Assembly: GCA_964017145.1 (NCBI GenBank)
Contig: CAXHKQ010000202.1
Coordinates: 1-17,383, forward strand
DNA: 17,383 nt
Direction: 5' to 3'
Source: Agrocybe praecox
Taxonomy: Eukaryota; Basidiomycota; Agaricomycetes; Agaricales; Agrocybaceae
Translations under genes and position numbers: made by a program
Part shown: piece after piece, positions 1-8,437 of the stretch
Layout: each line of letters starts with the position of its first letter
How positions within the stretch are numbered: position 1 is the stretch's first letter
The notes under the pieces: model-generated
What the model saw: the letters and a program-made list of their open reading frames with translations, nothing else
What the model was told of the DNA's origin: nothing
Databases searched by the model: none

Positions 1-59
1 GGATAAAACATATATTTGCTGTATAATTCTTATATTTTTTGTTCGACCAACAAATCCAG
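1..59 (+). other. 3' end of an upstream FAIM intron
   Basis: AT-rich DNA with a T-run at 35-40 and a CAG acceptor at 57-59 immediately before the in-frame FAIM exon. An open frame extends a few codons further left but only from a TTG, and FAIM similarity starts at the acceptor, so this is read as intron. Confidence 0.65.
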
Positions 60-1723
60 GAAATAATTCGCCGCGAGTGGATGTTCAAGCTGGTCGGTGA
101 CGACACGTTCCAGCTGAACGACGCGGTGCGCTGCATGATTCGCGTGTGCCCGGCGTCTGGCATGCGGTTCACGTACGCCCTGTATGTGAACGGCCAGACG
201 TACGAGCAGTATCGTGAGCATCGCGCACGGGCTATGAAGACGTGGGAGCATACGGACGCGCAGGGCGGGCGACACTATCGCATAGTGCTGGGTGAGATGA
301 AGAGATTATTTTAGACAATTGATTACACTGGACGACACTTTATTTTATCGGCCTTCTGTATAAACTTTTCTGACGTGCTTTTATCTCCTAATCACGAATC
401 CGAGAAGAAAAAATGTTTTTCAGGAAGGCTTTCGAAGATAATGGCGTAAGTTGTATTTTTCGACATGACCTCAGAAAATTGACCATATCTCATGTATCAA
501 TTTTCGAAGGCCGATCTGCCGCACATCAAATGGAAGCTTATTAAAAATTCTACAATTTATGTGAACATTGTTTTTAGGTGATGTTGATAGTTTTAGTGTT
601 ACCGAACAACAAATGTAGAAAATAGTGAAAAAAATGCGAAAATTATTAAAATAAAATCATGCAAACAACTTTTTTGTTAATACAACTTGAAATATCACCA
701 GATTTGTTTTTACTGTTTCTTAGCTTGAGTTCTTGCGCATCTTCTGAGCTGTCACTTGGTTATATCTATGGAAAGATTTCAAATTTATTCGGTGTTAAAC
801 TATGAGATGTTCAACTTTTTTTTTGAGAAAAATGTATTGATGAGAACAAAAAAAATCAAACTGAAGATGTAGTTTTGTTAACAGTGGTGAGATGTTCAAA
901 AAAATATACGACAGTTTTGGTCTGAGAACTATTTTGTAGAAGTTGACTTTTCCTTCGATGGTCGAAAATGGTACATTTTTCACAGGGTTTCTATGTCACA
1001 ACACCTGAATTAAGCCTCAGATATTATCATGTAACAGCTCTAAAGATGCGCAAGAACACAAGCTAACAGACAATAGAAAGAAAACTGGCGATATTTTGAA
1101 TTTTATCAACAAAACCGTAGTTTGCGTGATTTTATTTTCATCACTTTTGCACTTTTCTCACTATTTTCTACTTTTGTTGTTCGGTAACACTGAAACTATC
1201 AACATTATTTAAAATCAATGTTCACATAAATTGTAGCATTTTTAATAAGCTTCCATTTGATGTGCGGCAGATCGGCCAACGAAAATTAAAACATGAGATA
1301 TGGGCAATTGTCTGAGGTCATGTCGAAAAATACAACTTACGCCATTATCTTCGAAAGCCTTCCTGAAAATTATTTTTTCTTCTCTGATTCGTGATTAGGA
1401 GATAAAAGCACGTCAGAAAAGTTTATACAGAAGGGCGATAAACGCCATAACTTGATTTTTGTTACCCTGTGTTATTGGAGAAAATATTCACATTATCACA
1501 TATCCCCCCATCCGCAGAGAAAGACACCCTCAATCTGTTTCTGAACGGTGCGCAGCGCGACGAGGAAGCCGAGTTCGTCGAAGAGGGTGGCACCGATACG
1601 CTCATCGAGCAAGACGGTCATGTGATCCGGGTGTCTGCTCGTAGTGCGCAAAACGCTCGCGGCGGATTGGTTTATCGGGCGTTCGTTGACGATGAGGAAA
1701 TCGCTGAATGTGTGGAAAAGTGA
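60..1723 (+). CDS. FAIM: FAIM (Fas apoptotic inhibitory molecule) family protein, 3' two coding exons, 5' partial
   Basis: Two exons, 60-291 and 1518-1723, join in phase (exon 1 ends with the first base of a Glu codon) to give 145 residues ending at a TGA at 1721. The exon at 60 follows a pyrimidine stretch and CAG, with no plausible ATG nearby, so the N-terminal third lies upstream of the window. Recognition rests on FAIM signatures: REWMFKLVG at the start, an ALYVNGQ strand, HYRIVLEKDTLNLFLNG across the splice junction, then EFVEEGGT and YRAFVDDEEIAE near the end. All line up in order with vertebrate FAIM1, a soluble all-beta protein. In vertebrates FAIM counters death-receptor signalling and protects cells against stress-induced protein aggregation; a role in this insect is inferred only. 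Donor is G|GTGAG at 292 and acceptor CGCAG at 1517. The intron holds a foldback element. FAIM lies in tandem with the PARP1 gene downstream. Family assignment is strong; exact borders are good but unproven. Confidence 0.88.
343..1443. mobile_element. Foldback / long-inverted-repeat element inside the FAIM intron
   Basis: The left arm (about 343-775) and right arm (about 1018-1443) are reverse complements over more than 400 bp with scattered mismatches and small gaps. Examples: the cttctgtataaacttttctg block at 353-372 has its complement at 1414-1433; the segment around 510-545 (gatctgccgcacatcaaatgg) has its complement around 1255-1275; gttcttgcgcatct at about 730-743 has its complement near 1045-1060. 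The central ~240 bp (776-1017) is AT-rich, unpaired and has no credible ORF. No transposase is present, so this is a non-autonomous foldback or MITE-type element. I could not identify a clean target-site duplication at its edges, so the ends are approximate and the superfamily unknown. It fills nearly all of the 1226-bp FAIM intron (292-1517). Confidence 0.85.
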
Positions 1724-2434
1724 ATTAAAATTGTATTGAAACGGATGTCGTTCGTTCGGAACGTCGACATTATTATTTGGAACGAGATGAATGTTGGAAA
1801 ATTACATTTTTGAATCAGTATAAATATAACGAATATATTGAATAATTTTTGATCGAACTAAAACATAATTTACCATTATCAAAATTTAGCAATTTGCACC
1901 ACTGATGATAAAAGTACCAAGTGGAAAATCGAGACTATTCGGAAGGGGAAGGGAGAAGAGGACAGAATAAAGAGGAGAGTGAGATATCAGCAGAAGAGCC
2001 AGATTAAATTGAAAATACAAATTATTGTTATTCGTGTCCTATATTTAACCAAATAATAATCACAGCAATCCGTGCAATACAGTAAACCGAACACAATAAA
2101 ATACCTAAATGTCGCTCAAAGTTCGCGTTTCGCAACGCAAATCTTGGACGAATCTCTAAATCTCTAACGACATTCAGAATTCCGACGCTTGCTTCGCGCC
2201 TAAAATTGACACTTCCAACAACAACGCACTCAGCGCGCACACACGCGCACATTTCGCATTCACCGACGTACGCTGTTTTTCACTCACACGATAACATTCG
2301 ACGACGACGACATCATTCAGCAGTAATTTCTTCAATTTCACAACATTTTGATTCGCTTGTGCGTGCCCGCGTTTGTTCAAAACTCCGTGTATTTACCTGT
2401 GCACCGTGTTCGTCCCGACATCCCCAGCTGAGCT
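1724..2434 (+). promoter_or_regulatory. FAIM 3' UTR, intergenic spacer and PARP1 promoter/5' UTR
   Basis: No supported coding sequence. The first part is AT-rich and should hold the FAIM 3' UTR; AATAAA occurs at 1966-1971 and again at 2095-2100. The last ~200 bp before the PARP1 start is richer in C, with repeated CACA and CGACGA-like runs (about 2225-2320), as expected for promoter and 5' UTR. A CCCCAG just before the ATG could be an acceptor of a 5' UTR intron, but no matching donor was picked out. No convincing TATA box was found. Short antisense frames here look accidental. Confidence 0.5.
1966..1971 (+). terminator. Candidate FAIM polyadenylation signal
   Basis: A canonical AATAAA about 240 bp past the FAIM stop, in a purine-rich stretch. 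A second AATAAA at 2095 is an alternative. Position is reasonable, but the hexamer is common in AT-rich DNA. Confidence 0.4.
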
Positions 2435-5400
2435 ATGGACGATTTGCCGTACAAGGTCGAGTACGCCCGCACTGGCAGGGCCGGCTGCAAAGGCTGCAAG
2501 CTGAACATTGCGCAGGATTCGCTGCGCATCGCGCGCATGGTGCAGGTGAGTCGTTTGAATTGCGCGTAAATCGTCCACGCGCAGTCTCCAGATCGCTCTA
2601 ACGTCGATTATGTTGGAATCTCGCCCGCAGTCCGGCTTCCACGATGGCAAACAACCGAACTGGTTCCACCAGGCCTGCTTCTTCAAGAAGCAGCGCCCCC
2701 AAACCGAGGGCGACTTTGCGGGCTTTGAAGAGATCCGCTACGATGACCAGCAGGCCATTCGCCAGAAGATCACCGAACTGGCTTCGGTGGTCGTGGTCGC
2801 TCCCGCGAAGGGCGGTCGCGGCAAGAAACGCGCCGCCAACGCGGATGACAACGCGGACGCCGCTGGCGGAAGTGGCGACGCGGTCGTGAAAATGGCCTCG
2901 GCTGCGGCCAAGGACTTTGGCATAGAATACGCGAAATCCGGCAGGGCCGTGTGCCGCGGATGCGAGGATAAGATTCTGAAGGATGAGGTGCGCGTGAAGA
3001 AGATCTCGTTTGATAGTGAGGTGGGTGCGAAGTATGGCGGTCAGGCGCTGTGGCATCATCTGGAGTGCTTTGCGAAGTTGCGCGGAGAGCTGGGCTGGTT
3101 TGGGGCGGGCAAGGAGTTGCCGGATTATAAGAAGCTGTCGGCGGAGGACCGGAAGAAGGTGGACGAGGCGTTGCCGTGAGTATTTTGATAGTTTAAGAGC
3201 ATATAACTGTCGGCCAACTCCGATCGTAGCGCAATAGCTAAAGTCGATTCGATGCTACTCTTCTTTCCTGCTTCCAGTGCGAGCACCGCCGCCGAAGTGG
3301 CCATTGTCGTCAAGAAACCGAAGCTCGACGTCAAGGACGAGGTCGACTCGGCCGGAGCCAACGCCGAACTCGACGCCAAACTCGCAGCCCAGAACAAGGA
3401 GTTCTTCGCATTCCGCGATCTCTGCGAGAAGAATCTCGCCAAGCGAGATCTCGTCCAGCTGCTGGAGCGCAACAAGCAGCAGCTGCCCGAGGGAACCTAC
3501 AAACTGCTCGACGCCTGCGCCGAGTTGCTGACCTTTGGCGCCCTTGAGCGGTGCACCGAATGCCCGGGCGGCCAGCTGGTGTTCAACAAATCGAACTACG
3601 TGTGCACGGGCAGCATTTCCGAGTGGGTGAAGTGCGACAATGTGGTGCGCGAGCCGAAGCGGACGGCCGCCAAGGTGCCCAAATCGCTGGCCGAGGCGCA
3701 CTCGTTTCTGGCCGCCAAGATGCGCGTGCAGGCGCGCGCTGTGCGCTATGTGGCGCCCACGGTGGCGCCGGCGACGTCCGCCTCGTTGGGCGGCGTCAAG
3801 AAGGAGGAGGAAGCGGTCGGTGGGCCGCGTGTGAAGCGCCAGCGTCCGCCGTTGTATAATTTGGAGTTTGCCGTCGTTGGAAGGCTGAGCGGACCGCGAC
3901 CGGCTCTGAAGACGGCTATTGAGCAGCTGGGCGGCAAGCTGGTGTCCAAGGTGCATGAGCATTTGGCGGCGGTGATTGCCAGCGAGAAGGAGGTGGAGAA
4001 GATGGCGGAGAAGATGGTGGAGGTGAAGGCGTGGGGTGTGCACGTGGTGCGCGAGACGTTTGTGACGGAGTTGGAGGAGAATGGGAAGAGCGGCATCGAT
4101 TATATCAAGGAGCATTCGATCTGCGATTGGGGCACTGATGTGAGTACTGATTGGGTGTGAGTGGTTGGGGAATGTGTGTAAATTCAATTTATGTTCGTTT
4201 TATTGCAGCCCTTGACGCGGATTCAGCAAGAGGAGGAGAAGAATCTGAAGTCGAAGAGTCGCTACACGAAATCCGTTCCGAAGTCTGTTACGCTGACTTT
4301 GAAGAGTACGTATTTTTGAATGCAGAAGGAAACATCGATACCTAATCAAAATAACATTTATTCCTTTCAGACGGAACCGCCGTCGATCCGGACTCCGGTC
4401 TGGAGGGCCAGGCTCACGTGTTCGTCGAAGGAAACACGAAGTACTTTGCCGTGCTCGGCTTGACCGACATCCAATCGGACAAGAACTCGTACTACAAACT
4501 TCAGCTGCTCCAGTCCGAGACGAATCCACGCCGCTTCTGGATCTTCCGCTCGTGGGGCCGCATCGGCACCACCATTGGCGGCAACAAAACCGAAGACTAC
4601 TGCGATCGCAACGAAGCCATCGCCGACTTCCGGCAGCTCTACGAGAAACAAACGGCCAATCGCTTTGGCGACCCGCAGCAAATCAAGCGACCGGGCAAAT
4701 ACTTCCCCGTGGAAACCGACTACGGCGGCGAGCAGGTCGAGAAGACCATCAACGATGCCTCCGCCGTCAAGTCGGAACTCGACGCCAGCGTCCAGAAGCT
4801 CGTCAAACTCATCTTCGATCTGGAGCAGATGAAGAAGGCGATGGTCGCCTTCGATCTGGACATGGAGAAGATGCCGCTGGGCAAGCTCAGCCAGCGTCAG
4901 CTCACCGAAGCGCTGAAAGTCCTCGGGCAGATTGCCGATCTGGTGCGCACTGGCGCTACGAATTCGCAGTTCATCGCCGCTTCCAATCAGTTCTACACAC
5001 TGATTCCGCACGATTTTGGCGTGCAGCGACCGCCGGTCATCAACACCGTGGAGGTGGTGAACACCAAGACGGAGATGCTCGAGTCGCTGATCCAGATGGA
5101 GTTCGCCTACGGGCTGCTGCAGTCGGGCAGCGACGATGTGGCCAAGGTGAATCCGGTGGATTCGCACTACAAGCAGCTGAACACGGAGCTGCGACCGTTG
5201 GCGCACGATAGCGAGGACTTCAGGCGTCTGTGCGAGTACGTGAAGAACACGCACGCCGCAACGCACCAGCAGTTCGATCTGGTGGTGGAGGAGATCTTTG
5301 CGGTGGACAGGGCGGGCGAGAAGAGGCGCTACAAGCCGTTCAAGAAGCTGCACAACCGACAGCTGCTGTGGCACGGATCGCGACTGACCAATTACGTCGG

Positions 5401-5827
5401 TATTCTGTCGCATGGTCTGAAGATTGCGCCGCCAGAGGCCCCGGTGACGGGATACATGTTCGGCAAGGGTATCTACTTTGCGGACATGGTGTCGAAGTCG
5501 GCGAATTACTGTGCGACTAGTCGCGAGAGCGATACGGGTCTGATGATGCTGTGCGAGGTGGCGCTGGGCGACATGATGGAGTGCATGCAGGCCAAGTATG
5601 TGACCAAGTTGCCGAAGGACAAGCACAGCACGAAGGGGGTGGGCAAGACGCAGCCGGCCCAGGAGGGAACGTACGTGCGGGAGGACGGGGTGGTGGTGCC
5701 GATGGGCAAGCCGGTGACCGATGACAAGTTGAGGTCACAGCTGCTGTATAATGAGTATATTGTGTACGATGTGGCGCAGGTGAATGTGCAGTATCTGTTC
5801 AAGATGCACTTCAGGTACAAGAAATGA
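2435..5827 (+). CDS. Parp1: Poly(ADP-ribose) polymerase 1, complete, five coding exons
   Basis: Exons 2435-2545, 2631-3175, 3278-4139, 4209-4305 and 4371-5827 join in phase to 1023 codons plus TGA, close to the ~1000 aa typical of PARP1. Every intron (65-102 bp) is GT-AG. Nuclear NAD+ ADP-ribosyltransferase that binds DNA breaks and modifies itself, histones and other proteins in repair and chromatin control. Visible domains: zinc finger 1 with C18, C21, H50, C53, split by intron 1; zinc finger 2 with C145, C148, H180, C183; basic KKPK followed by DEVD at 239-242; PADR1/zinc finger 3 with C311, C314, C328, C338; BRCT about 409-500; WGR about 555-640 with the WGR motif at W600; helical regulatory domain; ART catalytic domain with the H873-Y907-E1000 triad ([22 protein letters not shown]). 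The start ATG directly opens a typical N-terminus before finger 1. All catalytic and zinc ligands are intact, so the protein should be active. Confidence 0.97.
3336..3347 (+). other. DEVD caspase-type cleavage motif in PARP1
   Basis: These twelve bases encode Asp-Glu-Val-Asp (residues 239-242), followed by Ser, just after a basic KKPK patch between zinc fingers 2 and 3. Vertebrate PARP1 carries its caspase-3/7 site (DEVD then Gly) in the equivalent linker, within its nuclear localisation signal. Cleavage here is inferred from motif and position. Confidence 0.7.
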
Positions 5828-6587
5828 GAGGTGGGTGCTATGAGAGAGGGAAGGATGTGGAGTGTGTGTTATTTTCGTTTTGATATCCTATTTGTGTTAC
5901 CATGAACTTTACGTTGTTTTTCTTTTGTTTGTCTATTCATTCCGCTAAGATTTGTGTCGAATATAATCTTCCAGGTCAATAAATGCCCATCGTTATATGG
6001 ATTATATGAAAATACTCTGTGGCGGTTCTTTGCATTGTGAAAAACATAAAATTGCAAGAAAGATTTATTTTTACATAGTAAAATGGAATTCGTTTCACAT
6101 ATATGTGTGAATGTGTGATATGTCCTCAAAATAATATTGCAATCGATGCTCGACTCTATAAGTGGTGTAATCTGATTTACAAGGGCCCGATAAATTGCCC
6201 ACCAATTGCGATAATTTGTCACCAATTTGCAGTGAACGTAAATATTTGTAGTGGACAATGGACGTGGACATAATAGCAGTGATAATGAGCCAAATGTTTT
6301 CCATAAATAGAGGAGTTCTCCCCATTTCCACCCCTGTTTTTTCGGAGCAAGCGACAAGCGACTAACCTACTTGTAAACTAAACTTTGTTCGTGCGGTGAA
6401 ACTTTAATTCACACCTATGTAACACAAGTTTTTCTATGCTTTCCATGATCTTTCGAGCGCATTAATTTTTAAACACTTCTTGTCACTTGTTCTCTAACTT
6501 GTTGGTTCGTTGGCCTTGCTTTCGGCATATACAAAATCTGTTCGTGGAATTACTTCACAGTTCTTTTCTACATCCGATAAGTGCCGG
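5828..6587. other. PARP1 3' UTR and spacer ahead of the odorant receptor
   Basis: AT-rich DNA without a supported gene. It contains the PARP1 polyA signal and a perfect 12-bp palindrome (cacatatatgtg, about 6097-6108), and presumably the odorant-receptor promoter in its right half. A 162-codon antisense frame (5869-6357) begins only at a TTG, has no early ATG and resembles no family I know, so it is not called. Confidence 0.5.
5978..5983 (+). terminator. Probable PARP1 polyadenylation signal
   Basis: AATAAA about 150 bp beyond the PARP1 stop, followed by T- and GT-containing sequence. It is the first canonical hexamer after the gene. Confidence 0.6.
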
Positions 6588-8114
6588 ATGTGCACGATGG
6601 CATTCACAAAAAGTTCCGACCCATTGCCGGTGTCTGATGTGCACTTGTCGGAGGGTATTTCGTTTCAGCTGCGCTATCTGGGCTCGACGAGAATTTTCCG
6701 CTACAATGCGTACCGTTTTCGTCTCGTCGACATTCCGTTTGGGGTGAGAATGACTGTAGCACGATTTCACCTGAAATGCTCGTTTTGAACATCTGATTCG
6801 GACCATCAAATCACCCGCTAACGACCCCCATTCCGCAGCTCCTCTTCGTCCTCACCTACGCCATCATGTTCGTCCTGCACGCGCTCACCCTCGTCCACTG
6901 TCGCAGCCTCACCGAATTCACCGATCTCATGTACGTCTTCGGCATCCAGATCAACGAACTGGTCAAAATGTACGACATCATCAGCCACGACACGCGCATC
7001 CGCACCATGATCGACGGCCTCCACGAACGGCACATGTACCCACTGGCGTGGCGCCATGGCGACCAACTTCGAGCCGCCCAGCGCCACGTCCGCATGTCCT
7101 CGCTGCTGCTGTACGTCTGTGCCGGCTCCAGTGCGGCCATGGTCTTCATCAGTCCGCTGTTCAAGACGGAGCGCGCTCTGCCGTTCGCCAGCTGGTTTCC
7201 GATGCGCACGGACACCGATCGGAACTATTGGCTGGCGTACGCGCAGGAATTCGCCTACGTGTTCTACCTGTCGCCGATGAACATTACGCTGGACACGTTT
7301 CTGACGGGTCTGATGCATTTCGTGGCGGTGAAGTTGGAAATATTGCGCGAGGAGTTGCTGCGATTGGGGGAGCCGAGAGAGACGAAGGGACGAAAGAGGC
7401 GAGATTTGACGTGCACGGAGCGGTTGAAGGAGCTGCGAGACGTGATCGTGTATCACCAGGAGATTGTGTTGTGAGGACTTGAGAGGATGTGGAAGATTTT
7501 GAAAATGAAAATAACGTCTGCCTTCTTTCCTCCAGCATGATCAAAGAGATCGAGGAGATTTTCAATCGAGGGATTTTCGCCCAGTGCCTGACATGCGGAT
7601 CGACGCTCTGCATCGTTGGCTATCGCATTCTGATAGTAAATTTGTAGCAACGCGCACAATTCTCCCAACTAATTCGATTCTCCGCCACAGGCCGAACCCT
7701 TCACCTCCGACTTCTTCGCCATGGTGCTGATTCTGACCGCCTTTCTGGGCGAGATCTTCTACTACTGTCACTACGGCAACGAGATCCAGGTGAAGGCCAA
7801 CGAACTGGCGAACGCTCTGTACGCCAGCCGCTGGTATGAGTTCGAGTGCCGGTGTGGACCTCGAGTCACCGGCCGACACGGACCGCATCAGCGGGCGCTG
7901 ATGTCGAGCGTCTCGATGGTCATGGAGCGCATCAAGCGACCGGCTTATGTGACGGCTGGCAAGTTGGTCAAGTTGACGTACGAGACGTTTATTTCGGTGG
8001 GTATGCAGCGAATAGGTGCATTGAAGATGGAACAAACTAATCTAGTGATTTTCGCAGATTTGCCGAGGTGGATTCCAGGCGTTTGCTGTTTTGCGCGACA
8101 TGCAAGACAAATAA
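6588..8114 (+). CDS. Insect odorant receptor (7tm_6 family), complete, five exons
   Basis: Exons 6588-6743, 6839-7470, 7536-7635, 7691-7996 and 8058-8114 join in phase to 416 residues plus TAA, the usual odorant-receptor size. All introns (55-95 bp) are GT-AG. These proteins are seven-transmembrane ligand-gated cation channel subunits that work with the co-receptor Orco in olfactory neuron membranes. Visible: an N-terminal LRYLGSTRIF stretch; hydrophobic spans at about 53-72 and 138-162, then further ones in exons 2, 3 and 4; and the diagnostic C-terminal run LGEIFYYCHYGNEI, ANELANALYASRWYEF, RPAYVTAGKL, ETFIS, then QAFAVLRDM in the last exon. The short final exon is typical of the family. 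A second Met at codon 4 (6597) is an alternative start. Phases of the last exons depend on family similarity. It appears as a singleton; the ligand cannot be judged from sequence. Confidence 0.9.
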
Positions 8115-8115
8115 A
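8110..8115 (+). terminator. Possible odorant-receptor polyA signal overlapping the stop codon
   Basis: AATAAA occurs across the TAA stop (TAA at 8112-8114). If used, the 3' UTR would be only some tens of bases, which would fit the short gap to the convergent gene. No other plus-strand AATAAA was noticed before the convergent gene. Confidence 0.35.
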
Positions 8116-8437
8116 TCGATACGAACATCCAACGGATTTGAGGGGAAGACGACGCTAGAGAGACGCGCAGTGTCTCCAACGTGTTCGCATACGTAGTTAT
8201 TATTTCAATGCATACCTTCTCTCCTCCCGGGACAAACATCACGCTCCTCAAACGATCCCGTGTCGCGTTCGATAGTTCAATGTTTGTGAGTGTGTGTGTG
8301 TGTACTTAAATTAGAACGTCGTATGTTTGTAAAAGCAGCACATATCCAAATAGCGAATACATTCTCGGCTGCGCATTCGTCGTCGTCGCGCGCAATCGGG
8401 CGATGAGCAAATCGGGTGGTGGTTCGGTGGTAGACGC
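8115..8437. other. Shared 3' intergenic space between convergent odorant receptor and hnRNP M genes
   Basis: Only 323 bp separate the two stop codons, so the 3' UTRs may abut or overlap. No ORF of note. It contains a (TG)n microsatellite. I did not find a canonical AATAAA for the minus-strand gene in this space. Confidence 0.6.
8286..8303. repeat. (GT)n microsatellite
   Basis: Alternating G and T for about 18 bases with one A interruption near the start, lying in the convergent 3' spacer. Confidence 0.8.

Noticed and set aside
3255..4187. 310-codon minus-strand frame opposite PARP1 exon 3
   Set aside because: Shadow of the PADR1/BRCT exon, His/Leu/Arg-rich low complexity and no recognisable motif.
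4367..5626. 419-codon minus-strand frame opposite the PARP1 catalytic exon
   Set aside because: Mirror frame of GC-rich coding DNA; Leu/His/Arg-rich composition and no domain, while the plus strand gives unambiguous PARP1.
6095..6331. 78-codon antisense frame with a hydrophobic start
   Set aside because: Could superficially look like a small membrane protein, but it is AT-rich spacer with no supporting promoter, similarity or codon bias.
5869..6357. 162-codon antisense open frame between PARP1 and the odorant receptor
   Set aside because: Starts at TTG, has no ATG until near its end, is AT-rich with unbiased codons and resembles no known family; it also overlaps the PARP1 3' UTR and polyA signal.
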